Positions 34,515-43,829 of a DNA stretch of 64,000 bases are shown piece after piece (positions within the stretch are counted from its first letter, which is position 1; every line of letters begins with the position of its first letter). A model generated the notes under the pieces. It worked only from the letters and a program-made list of their open reading frames with translations. It had not been told where the DNA came from and made no database searches. Origin of the DNA: Tupaia tana (Eukaryota > Chordata > Mammalia > Scandentia > Tupaiidae); contig JAKSZU010000008.1 in assembly GCA_026018925.1 (NCBI GenBank), forward strand, positions 10,767,626 to 10,831,625. Direction: 5' to 3'. The position numbers were made by a program, and so were the translations under genes.

Positions 34515-34868
34515 GCCTGTGTTAGTCTATTCAGGCTGCTTTACACGTTACCACAGTGGCTTAAACAGCAGCAATTCACTTAACATAGTTCTGGGGGCTG
34601 GAAGTTTAAGATTAAGGTGCCAGTAAGATCAGGCTCTGCTTCAGCCCCTCTTCCTGGTTTGCAGGTAACTGTCTTCTCTCTGAGTCCACATGGGAAGACA
34701 GAGAGAGTGAGCAAGCTCTCTCCTGTCTTTTCTTATAAGGGCACTAATATTCCCATTCTTGAGGGCCTCACATATATGGCCTAATTACCTCCTAAAGTCC
34801 CCATCTCCAAACACCATCACTGGGGGTTGGGTTTAACATATGACTTTTTGGGGACATGACCATTGGTC
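34515..34868 (-). mobile_element. MaLR-type LTR (MLT1/MST class)
   Basis: On the plus strand GTTAGTCTATTCAGGCTGCT, CAGTTCTGGGGGCTGGAAGT-like text, CTTATAAGGGCACTAATATT and CCTAATTACCTCCTAAAGTC follow the complement of a solitary ERVL-MaLR LTR in order. Ancient endogenous retroviral remnant with no coding part. Confidence 0.7.
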
Positions 34869-36650
34869 AGAGCAGTGCCTCATTGTTTAGAGAAATCAGA
34901 CTCCTCATCTGTTGGTATCTGTTCTCGTTCAGTGGACCACGTGACGTGGTCCTGGCCTGATACTCTTTGTTTTGTTTTACATTTTATCTACAGTTATCTA
35001 CTAGAAATTTTGAGGCTGCTTATACCTGACTTTGTTGGTAGTCTAGGCCATGTGACTTCGTGTACTGTTCCAGGACCGAGGCCCTAGAATGTGATTTCAA
35101 TGGTCCCATTTACAGAATGATGATGTCCTAAATGCTCTCTAGGATTCTGGGACTTGTGGTTCTAACATCATGTTGTTGTAAGAATGTCCTCTGAGTCATT
35201 CCTGCCCTGACACGGTGTTTTATTACATGTGTTCAATGACATTGAGGCACTGGTCATGTTTCCTCTTTCCTTTAATAATCACTATGGCTTTGTGTCATTT
35301 TTTTCCTTTTTTTTTGAGGAGTAGTAGGAAGTTTCATGGGGATAATGTTTGGGGTTTTTCTCTCACCTGCAAGTGGCTTTTCTCACTCTGCTTCATCAGT
35401 TGTTACCATCCCAGGAAAGGGAACAGGACAGGTGCCCTTCACGATGGGGAATCATGACTTGGGTAAGTGGCTCCTTCCGGCCGTGAGTTGTGGGAGAGTA
35501 GGGAGGCAGCCACCAAGCCCTGTGTGCTGTATTAACCCCTCTGAGCCACACTTCAGAAATACAGGGTGGTACTGGATGGGATGGGAGCAAAGCTGAAAGC
35601 AAGCAGCTGCTGCCCATTTACCCTCCGGGACCTGCGAGTGCGCCGTCTGACACGGCCTCCACTAGAAGCATCCTGCAGCCGCGGCAGAGTAAATAAAATG
35701 GCAGTGGGGTGAATTTAGCAAGAAGGGTCTGACTTTATTGACCATGAACCTGTTTTGAACTTGGTGTCCTGCAAAGTGTCTTGGCAGCCCCTCTGTGCCC
35801 AGAAGAGAGATGGGGAGGCTGATGCAGGGACCTTGTGTAGATGCAAGGCGGCCTGTCATCCAGAGCTGCAGGGAGGATCGAATGACCTTCAGCATCTGTC
35901 AGAGCAGCACAGGGCTGTGTCAGCTGCTCAGAAGGACATCAGGCCTGACAGAGACAAGAGCAACCTTGAGATGCCCGGGGGCAGGTTCGAAGCAGAGATA
36001 AGCAGGGCCCACAGGAGAGCACTCTGCCACTGCAGAGAGCAGCAGGCCAGGACAGCGGTGCCAGTGCTTGCTGACACACAGGACCGAGGCTCACACCACC
36101 CTGCCTGCTCAGGAACACTATAAACTATGTCTCCCACCAGCCAGGTGCAGCATGGCAGGAGAGGTGGGAGAAGGTGCATGAACTCAAAAGGACAGCTGCA
36201 ATGAGCAAGGAGATAGAGGACACTATGACACTGCTGTCATGTGAAGCAGCAGGTTGAAAAGGCTGTTCTGCCTTCCTCACTATCCAGTGGGGCCAATGGG
36301 CTGGGAGCCTATGGAAGGAAAGATCCATGTAAGAAAATGAACACAGCGGATGTGATTTGCTCACTAGAGTGAGTACAACTTCAACCTAGCAGCAGAAGTG
36401 TACTGAGTGGAAGCTGATGTGCCATGCATTGTCACCTGGTAGGGTGTTCCTGCCCATGCCCTTTTCACTAAAACATCTCCCTGGCAGGTGGCCAGAGCTC
36501 TACCATGGTGGTGCGGGTAGGACAGTTACTGTGCTTCTCACTGGGCCGCTAGTGCACAGAAGGGGAGAGGCACTAATGCTTCTGCCTGTCCCGTGTCCGG
36601 TAAGGCCCTGTGTTTGCAGGAGTTAAGTCTTCTCTTAAAGAGTTGCAGGT
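34869..36650. other. Unassigned spacer, partly GC-richer
   Basis: 35600-36330 is richer in G+C than the surroundings and holds a 122-codon ORF (35755-36123, +) with no recognisable domain, no repeat signature and no clear splice context. I cannot say what it is. Confidence 0.4.
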
Positions 36651-36800
36651 GAGGAGGCCAGCAGGTGGTTAAGGGTGCTGGACTCCCACATGGTCGACCA
36701 TGGTTCAAGTCCTGGACCCGGAGGCCTGCTTTCTCACTTTCCCTCTCTCTCTCTCTCTTGCTCTCACTCTGACCCACTCTCGTAAAATTAAAATAAATAA
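36651..36800 (+). repeat. Short SINE-A2-like copy
   Basis: GAGGCCAGCAGGTGGTTAAG head, CATGGTTCAAGTCCTGGACC B-box region, then the body is skipped: CT-rich part and AATAAATAAATAAATAGATA tail follow at once. Possibly an internally deleted form. Confidence 0.75.
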
Positions 36801-37085
36801 ATAAATAGATAGATAAAGTCGAATAAAATAATTATTTATTTTTAAAAAAGAGCTGCAGGTAAAATAAGAGAAAGAAGCAGCAGTGATACATGCTGCTTTT
36901 CACTTGGACACAACAGTCGAAGGCTAAAATTCACACTTAGATTTTCCTGGTGGGAATGATGAAGGGTGACTGATTCATTATCAACCTATGGGGAACGATA
37001 TGGTAATAGAGGGATGCTCGTGTGATGACTTTGGTTCTAAAATCTAGAATCAAGATGAGTCTGTTTCTAAAAAGTCCTAAAACAT
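36801..37085. other. Unassigned spacer
   Basis: Nothing recognised. Confidence 0.45.
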
Positions 37086-38433
37086 AAAGAGTAGAGACTT
37101 CCAAAATATTCAGACAAGAAGCCATTTTAAAGCTGAGGTGTGTCCTGGCCTCTTCAGGGAAGCCATGCTCTAAACTCCATCTTCTAGACTTCTGAAATAG
37201 TCAGACAAGTGGAGGAGAGATTTTGTCACAGAATGAACAGAAGCCACTGCAGAAACATAAGAAACATGAGAAACCAAGAAAATATCTCTCCTCTAAGGAA
37301 AAAGAACAATCCCTCACCATCCGCAGACAATACAGTAGAACTCGTGGAAATGTCTGAAAGAGAATTCAGAATATTCATAGTGACAAAACTAAATGAGATG
37401 CAAAATCTGAGAGACAATGAACTCCAGAAGATGCAGGAGAAAAGAGACAATGAGTTCCAGGAGGTGTTGAAGTTCTTCCATGATCTGAAAGAGGAAATAC
37501 ACACCATTAAAAAGAATTAAATGGTGCTATTAGAGATGAAGGATGCCATTCAGGAAATAAAAACCTCCCTCGATAGTATTAAAAGCAGATTAGTCCATGT
37601 AGAAAATCGAATCTCGGATTGTTGAAGGTAAAGCCTCTGATCTAAAAAAAAAAAAAAAAAACCAAAAAAACTGAGAAAATAACCCAAAAAATGAGAATAC
37701 TGAATTAAGGCCCAAACATTCGGATACTCGATATCACAGAAGGTGAGGAAGCTAATAAGGGCATTGATAATCTACTCTGAAATCTTGGAAGAAAACTCTC
37801 CAAATCTAGAGAGGCATTCAAATATCCAGACCCAAGAAATACAAAGGACCCCTAATAGAATCAACCCAAGAAGATCTTCTCTAAGGCATATCATAGCCAG
37901 ACTGGCCAAATCTATAGATAGTATCTTGTCTACAAAGACAAGATATTAAAATTGGCAAGAGAGAAACATCAGGTTACTTATAAAGGTTATCTAATCAGGC
38001 TAACCTCAGACTTCTCATCAGAAACAATGCAAGCAAGGAAAAAATGGGAAAATATATTCAGAGTGTTAAGTGAAAAACAATTTCAACCAAGAAGACTATA
38101 CCCAGCAAGGTTATCTTCCATACATAATGAAAGCATAAAAACATTCTCAGATAAAACACCTGAAAGAATTTGACAATAGCAGACCCACTCTTCAAAAAGT
38201 TCTGAAAGGAGTGCTCTACCAGGTAAACCAAAGACACATACGGAAATAAGAGAACAAAAGGCAACCAAGAAAATGACCAATTTAATGCTAGGGACAAGAA
38301 ATATCAATAACAATGTTGAATATTAACTTCCAGGATTTAAACGGAAAGATTGGACCACAGCAACACTGCATATTCAACAGAAGAGAGTTTGAACATAAGA
38401 CTGAACTGGCAAAATAGAATTTTATGACGTTTT
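37086..38433 (+). mobile_element. HAL1-like element, copy 4 (left part)
   Basis: 5' segment with a direct repeat (GACTTC..TCAGACAAG at about 37092 and 37188), ORF1 remnant (37233-38229) and the start of the 3' UTR. Copy 5 is inserted at 38433/38434, and copy 4 resumes at 41147. No ORF2. The 5' limit is a guess. Confidence 0.75.
37233..38229 (+). pseudogene. L1-type ORF1, broken (HAL1 copy 4)
   Basis: Starts MNRSHCRNIRNMRNQENISP, colinear with the intact ORF1 down to LSEKQFQPRRLYPARLSS near 38115. A stop after NN (37519), an A-run near 37650 and other lesions break it; the usual terminal stop is also changed. Confidence 0.82.
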
Positions 38434-38660
38434 GCGCATAGGCCGCTTGGCCACGTAGCGGGTCCATTCGCTGCAGACCTTCACCTTCCACTCCATGCGT
38501 GGCGCTTCAGGGGGCCGTGGCTGCCACCCCGCCCACCCGAGGGCCGCTGGCCAAACTCAAGGGCGCATGGCCTAGCTCCTCCAGGCCTTGAGGCGGGACC
38601 AGCTGCATGCAGCTCTGGTAGTGCTCACTCTCTGGGCCCTGGCCCTGGTGGCGCCATGAG
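38434..38660 (-). pseudogene. PDZRN3/4-like coding fragment at the 5' end of HAL1 copy 5
   Basis: The minus strand from about 38497 reads MEWKVKVCSEWTRYVAKRPM, which I recognise as the conserved C-terminal region of the PDZ-domain RING-finger ubiquitin ligases PDZRN3/PDZRN4. A second frame upstream in that gene sense (SEHYQSCMQLVPPQGLEELG, about 38570-38632) fits the same protein after a frameshift. GC-rich, unlike the surrounding DNA. It begins at the first base after the TSD and is antisense to HAL1. Only a short, broken piece. Assignment is by memory of the family, not by alignment. Confidence 0.6.
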
Positions 38661-38701
38661 AGGACAAATAAAGACTTTTCAAATGTCATTCTGACTCCTA
38701 G

Positions 38702-38927
38702 AACAGCCCTTCTTCAAGAGACAGACAGCTCCATGGCTCCTGTGATCTAGCCATTTTGGGAGAAAGGAAGTTTTCCCACTGATAACTGGGTCTCCAGCAT
38801 ACAAAACCCGCGTGAACAGCCCTTCTTCAAGAGACAAACAGCTCCATGGCTCCTGCGATCTAGCCATTTTGGGAGAAAGGAAGATGTCCCACTGATAACT
38901 GGGCCTCCAGCATACAAAACCCGCGTG
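38702..38927 (+). other. Two 113-bp exon-like units (HAL1 copy 5)
   Basis: Units 38702-38814 and 38815-38927, about 95% alike, each from AACAGCCCTTCTTCAAGAGA to AAAACCCGCGTG. The unit ends GCCTCCAGCATACAAAACCC resemble the exon ends of copy 6 (GCCTCCAGCAAGCAAAGC). Joined directly to each other and then to ATTGAACTTCC of the ORF1 leader. Confidence 0.75.
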
Positions 38928-38968
38928 ATTGAACTTCCAAGTTTGGGAAGAAACCGACCATCCACCAG

Positions 38969-39964
38969 ATGACTAGAAATTGCTGCAGGACCACAAGAAA
39001 TATGGGGAAGCAGGAAAATACCTCTCCCATAAGGGAAACGGATAGCTCCTCTTCATCCACACACAGTTCAATGGAAATCATGGAAATGTCTGATAAAGAA
39101 TTCAGAACATTCATAATGGCAAAGCTAACAGAGATGGAAGATAAGAGAGACAAGGAACTGCTGAAGAGGAAGGAGAAAGGAGTTGAAGAGTTCCAGGAGG
39201 TGAGGAAATTCATGCAAGATCTAAAAGAGGAATTTCACACTTTACAAAAGAATCAGATGGAACTGTTAGAGATGAAGGCTATAATACAAGAAGTCAAAAT
39301 CTCCCTTGAAAGTATTAAAAGCAGACTAGATCATACAGAAAATAGAATTTCTAATGTAGAAGCGAAAATGGCTGGCCTAGAAAAATCCACCATGAAGACT
39401 GAGAAAATGGCCTAAAAATTTGAGAATAATATGCGAGAAGTACTAGATACAATTAAACGTCCAAACATCCGGATAATAGGCATCCCAGAGGGTGAAGAGA
39501 CTCATAAGGGCATTGATAATCTATTCCATGAAATCCTGCAAGAAAACTTTCCAAACCTGGAGAGGCACTCAAAGATTCAGTCCCAAGAAATACAGAGGAC
39601 CCCAAATATAATCAACCCAAGAAGATCTTCTCCAAGACACATTATAGCCAGATTGACCAAAACCACAGACAAAGACAAGATACTAAGACTGGCAAGAGAA
39701 AAAATGCAAGTTACCTACAAAGGGTATCCCATCAGACTAACGGTAGATCTCTCATTGGAAACAATGTGAGCGAGGAGAGAATGGGAAAATATATTCAAAG
39801 TATTAAGGGAAAAGCAATTTCAACCGAGAATTCTGTACCCAGCAAGGTTATCGTTCATTTGGGAAGAAAAGACACGAACTTTCTCAGATAAACAAAACCT
39901 GAAAGAATTTACCAGCACCAGACCAGATCTCCAAGAAGTTCTTAAGGGAGTGCTATGTCAGTAA
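38969..39964 (+). pseudogene. L1-type ORF1 with two nonsense codons (HAL1 copy 5)
   Basis: The frame is kept over 331 codons and ends at TAA 39962-39964. Only two internal stops are seen, at codon 149 (39413-39415) and codon 267 (39767-39769). Compared with the intact copy both look like C-to-T changes (CAA to TAA, CGA to TGA), so the copy decayed recently by transitions. Domains as in 43830-44831. Confidence 0.88.
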
Positions 39965-41146
39965 AATTAAATGCAGACACACAGAAATAAGAGTTCAAAA
40001 ACTAAGAAAATGGGCAATTTAATTGTAGGGACAAAGTCTGGAGTTGAGTATTATATCCCAGAGCTCAATCTGGAAGATTGTACCTCAACAGAAACAGAAG
40101 AAAGATTAAGTACATGAGTCAGAACTGATGAAACAACATTCTGTGACTTGACTAAGAATATTGCTGCTTTTCTTCTAAGCTTTGTTGTCAGGTTTTAAGG
40201 ATTTTTATTCCGTCTTGAGCTGTCAATAGATTCATGTACCTACTCTTTGAACAAAATACCAACCTGTTTCTAGGCTTCAAATTTCAAGGAAATAACCTTA
40301 CCAGTTCAAAACTGCCTTTCTTGAAACCACCTTTCTTGAACTTGCTATTGAAAGTAGTTAGATTACTTATGATACGGTGTGGTCAGCAAAATGTTGGGGG
40401 AAAAGGAATTGAAGACAACTGTAGACAACAGAAATAGTGTAACAAGAGAGTGGAATAGGGCAGAAAGTAGTAATGGAATTTTATGGATGATAACATGCAT
40501 GATTAAGCCACTATGCAGTTTACTCTAAAGGGGAAACCACATTTAGTATGTTGTGATGATGCTCAGGGAATGAATGTAAATTAAAAAAAGAAAAATTCAG
40601 AGAAAAAAATACTAAAATTGTTACCAAAATTTAAAGAAAAAACTGTGTATTTGATGACCACAGTAAGCTATATAGCTCCAGCTAGGTACTATTTTATAGT
40701 ATGTTCATTCTACTCACTGAGGTTTATGCCTAAAGTCAGACATGGGTTCTTGTGTATGTATATATCAGCTGTGCTTGCTATTGCAAATATTTAGACAAAT
40801 TAAGTTCATTAGCAAATCAATTAAATGGGGGGGGGATAGGCATAGAAAGCAATCATGGATACCAGAGACAATGGGAGGAGGGTTGGATAGGGCAGAGGGT
40901 TAGGGATAGGGAATCAAGGATGGCAAAACAAAACAAAACAAAACAAAACACAAAAAAAACCACAAAATATACAAGACATAAGAAATGAAAAATTGTTTGT
41001 TGATTACACGTATGTTGATGTGCTTGGTTGAGACAACAGACAGTGTATTTTGGATGAAAAATTCATTTTGTATACTGTAATGATGTATAGCTTATTAATG
41101 TTAAAAATAAAAATAAATTAATAAAAAAAGAATTTTATGACGTTTT

Positions 41147-41400
41147 AGTGAAACGTTACTGATTTTTTTTAAAACTATGCTTTGTTTTCCCAATTTAAGC
41201 ATTTTATTTTTTTTCTTGAGGTGTTGATAGGTTCAGCAATTTGTTAAAGTATTTTTCTTGTTTGTTTCTTTAAACGGAAACACAAACCCTCAGAAGGGTT
41301 ATTTGCATAAGTTCAATAATCCTTGTTGCATTGAATCAGAAATTGGAAATACTCATTATTGGACAGGGCTTTGACTAGAATGTCATACCTGAAGATTAAT
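41147..41400 (+). mobile_element. HAL1-like element, copy 4 (right part)
   Basis: Resumes after the TSD; GATAGGTTCAGCAATTTGTT and TTATTTGCATAAGTTCAATA match the 3' UTR of copy 3 at 27420-27555. The end point is not clear. Confidence 0.65.
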
Positions 41401-41621
41401 TAGAAAACTATGGAACTAAGGTGGATCTCAAGTAAGCCAACAGAAGCTCTTAGAAAGATGGCCTGGCACCATAAATAATTCTGTCTGGCAGAGAGGATTA
41501 GAGAAGATACATGAAAGAATTTATAACATAAAATAACCTGGACGTTTCCAGCCCACCATTGTAATCAGTAGAGATTGCAAAAGAGCAGCCACAACCAGAG
41601 GATTATCTTGAGAAAGACTTT

Positions 41622-41894
41622 TTTTTTTTTTTTTTTTTTCCTTTTGGAGAGGTTTTTGCTATAGGGAGCATGCACTCGCCAGAAAGACAGAGAGAGACAG
41701 AGAGACAGAAAACGAGAAATCACTCTCCGTGAGGATGGCCACGCTGCAATCCCTTCTCCTCCATTTTCCTCTTGGGATCTTGGGCACACAAGCACAAGTA
41801 CCCAGTGTGAGTTTAAGCCACTGGGTCTGGGACTTGAATCGCGGTTGACTACGTGGGAGTCCAGCGACATAGCCATTATGCTAACTGATGGTCT
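41622..41894 (-). repeat. SINE-A with TSD
   Basis: Complete reverse copy. TSD CTTGAGAAAGACTTT at 41607-41621 and 41895-41909. Confidence 0.93.
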
Positions 41895-41909
41895 CTTGAG
41901 AAAGACTTT

Positions 41910-42344
41910 GAAGGAAGAAAAAGAGATTGATCTTCGCTAGCAGATGGTACATCACAGAGTACTTGATAGGCAGGGCTGAATTGAGAAGGTTTATGTGTGA
42001 CTAGTGTGCTGGGCATTTGCTTTTCAACAATGTGAGTAGTTGACATGTAAATATTTTCTAAAAAATATTTAAAACCATACTGTCTCTGTTATTATAGAGT
42101 CACAAGCAAAATTCTACAAACTCATAAGAAATATTTTGAACATTATCTTTAAAATTTGGTATTTTGAAATTTTGAAAGTTATTTATTAACTGTCAAGAAC
42201 TATGGAATATGAGCAAAAATGTTCTGATATGTAAAGTAAATGTTTGTGGAAAAATGTAAAAATAAATAAATGAAAAAAAGGAAAGTTTGTGTACATGTGC
42301 ACCAGGGTAGAAGTATAAAAACATTTATAACAGCCAAGGTCAAA
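41910..42344. other. Unassigned AT-rich spacer
   Basis: Nothing recognised. Confidence 0.5.
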
Positions 42345-42360
42345 AATATACAATGGAGAT

Positions 42361-42967
42361 TCTCTGAGAAGATTCCACATGGATACTGGGAACTAGATAT
42401 TTCAGGGCACAGGTGAAATGAAGATTTTCTACTCATAATTCAGCCTCCAGCAAGCAGAGCTAGTGTGGCAGGAGAGTTGAGCCATTCTCTGAGAAGATTC
42501 CACATGGATACTGGGAACTAGATATTTCAGGGCACAGGTGAAATGAAGATTTTCTACTCATAATTCAGCCTCCAGCAAGCAAAGCTAGTGTGGCAGGAGA
42601 GTTGAGCCATTCTCTGAGAAGATTCCACATGGATACTGGGAACTAGATATTTCAGGGCACAGGCGAAATGAAGATTTTCTACTCATAATTCAGCCTCCAG
42701 CAAGCAAAGCTAGTGTGGCAGGAGAGTTGAGCCATTCTCTGAGAAGATTCCACATGGATACTGGGAACTAGATATTTCAGGGCACAGGCGAAATGAAGAT
42801 TTTCTACTCATAATTCAGCCTCCAGCAAGCAAAGCTACTGTGGCAGGAGAGTTGAGCCATTCTCTGAGAAGATTCCACATGGATACTGGGAACTAGATAT
42901 TTCAGGGCACAGGCGAAATGAAGATTTTCTACTCATAATTCAGCCTCCAGCAAGCAAAGCTAGTGTG
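42361..42967 (+). other. Directly fused 125-bp units (spliced-exon array)
   Basis: Junctions at 42467/42468, 42592/42593, 42717/42718 and 42842/42843, each reading TAGTGTG|GCAGGAGAG (CTACTGTG at the fourth), 125 bp apart. Units differ at a few positions (AGGTG or AGGCG, GCAGAGC in the first only), so they are not artefactual copies. The first unit lacks its first 18 bp. Confidence 0.9.
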
Positions 42968-43156
42968 GTAGGGAGCCCCTCTGGCCTTCTATCCCTGTCT
43001 CTGTGTCTCTGAGGTCTCTGTCTCTCTCTGCTCCTGTCTCCTCATTTTTTTTTGGTAATTTTTCCTTTTTACGATTTTTTTAAAGGTAGAATTTCTCTCT
43101 GGCTCTCAGCTCCATCTTTTGTTTTGTTAATAAGCCCTTTTGCTCCTTTCTCCCAG
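42968..43156 (+). other. Intron-like GT-AG segment 1
   Basis: 189 bp placed exactly at the TGTG|GCAGG joint of the 125-bp units. Donor TGTG|GTAGGG; branch-like TGTTAAT with its A at 43130, 26 nt before the end; pyrimidine tract CCCTTTTGCTCCTTTCTCC; acceptor CCCAG|GCAGGAG. Removing it regenerates a fused joint base for base. Confidence 0.85.
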
Positions 43157-43281
43157 GCAGGAGAGTTGAGCCATTCTCTGAGAAGATTCCACATGGATAC
43201 TGGGAACTAGATATTTCAGGGCACAGGTGAAATGAAGATTTTCTACTCATAATTCAGCCTCCAGCAAGCAAAGCTAGTGTG
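43157..43281 (+). other. 125-bp unit between the two intron-like segments
   Basis: Same 125-bp unit as in the fused array, bounded on the left by an AG acceptor and on the right by a GT donor. Confidence 0.85.
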
Positions 43282-43471
43282 GTAGGGAGCCCCTCTGGCC
43301 TTCTATCCCTGTCTCTGTGTCTCTGAGGTCTCTGTCTCTCTCTGCTCCTGTCTCCTCATTTTTTTTTTGGTAATTTTTCCTTTTTACGATTTTTCTAAAG
43401 GTAGAATTTCTCTCTGGCTCTCAGCTCCATCTTTTGTTTTGTTAATAAGCCCTTCTGCTCCTTTCTCCCAG
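43282..43471 (+). other. Intron-like GT-AG segment 2
   Basis: 190 bp, nearly identical to segment 1 with the same GTAGGG donor, TGTTAAT and CTCCTTTCTCCCAG acceptor; the length differs by one T in a T-run. Confidence 0.85.
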
Positions 43472-43829
43472 GCAGGAGAGTTGAGCCATTCTCTGAGAAG
43501 ATTCCACATGGATACTGGGAATTAGATATTTCGTGCAGCGCGCTTTGCGCGCCGCGCAGTTTTCTATTTTGTGATTTTTTTTCTTTAAAAAAAAAAAAGA
43601 AAAGCAATTATAATTTTTTATTTTTTTGTCTTTTTTCTCTCTTTTTGTTGTTGTTTCTCTCTCTCTTTTTCATTTTCCTTTTTCTTGTCTCTCCACCCAA
43701 TATCTACTGAATCTGCTGCACCAGCGATCACTACAGAACGGCAATCCGATTCTAGAACACCTCTGTCTGCTTGCTCCTGAACATTGAGGCTTAACTTCAA
43801 GAATTTGAAAGAAACACGCCATTCATCAG
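43472..43829 (+). promoter_or_regulatory. ORF1 leader of HAL1 copy 6
   Basis: A partial 125-bp unit (to about 43532), then the CpG-rich inverted repeat GCGCGCTTTGCGCGC (43538-43552), a T/CT-rich region (43560-43690), and CTGAACATTGAG|GCTTAACTTC (joint at about 43787/43788), where other copies have an acceptor-like AG. The leader carries no upstream ORF of note. Confidence 0.6.

Larger units (their letters stand above)
38434..41128 (+). mobile_element. HAL1-like element, copy 5, with captured foreign 5' end
   Basis: Bounded by an 18-bp TSD AGAATTTTATGACGTTTT (38416-38433 and 41129-41146), so everything between was inserted as one unit. Order: PDZRN-like antisense block (38434 to about 38660), unrecognised AT-rich part to 38701, two 113-bp units (38702-38814, 38815-38927), ORF1 from 38969, 3' UTR with two tail modules (about 40340-40590 and 40640-41110) and A-rich end. 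No ORF2. The 113-bp units end at the place homologous to the splice donor of copy 6, and ORF1 sequence starts at the acceptor position. Confidence 0.85.

Noticed and set aside
34515-34868. Coding endogenous retrovirus
   Set aside because: Only LTR-like sequence is seen here and at 48400-48830; no gag, pol or env remnants could be recognised nearby.
35755-36123. 122-codon ORF as a gene
   Set aside because: No recognisable domain, homologue or splice context; kept only as an unexplained GC-richer block.
37092-37210. Direct repeat in copy 4 leader as spliced exons
   Set aside because: Only one short repeated block (GACTTC..CAGACAAG) is shared, with no intron-containing counterpart to define the joint.
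38434-38701. PDZRN-like block as an ordinary template switch onto mRNA
   Set aside because: The block is antisense to HAL1, while switching onto an mRNA during first-strand synthesis would place it in sense.
42361-43471. Tandem array read as a satellite or CRISPR-like repeat
   Set aside because: Units sit inside one insertion bounded by TSDs and lead into ORF1; no spacers of CRISPR type exist, and the length difference between units is a precise GT-AG segment.
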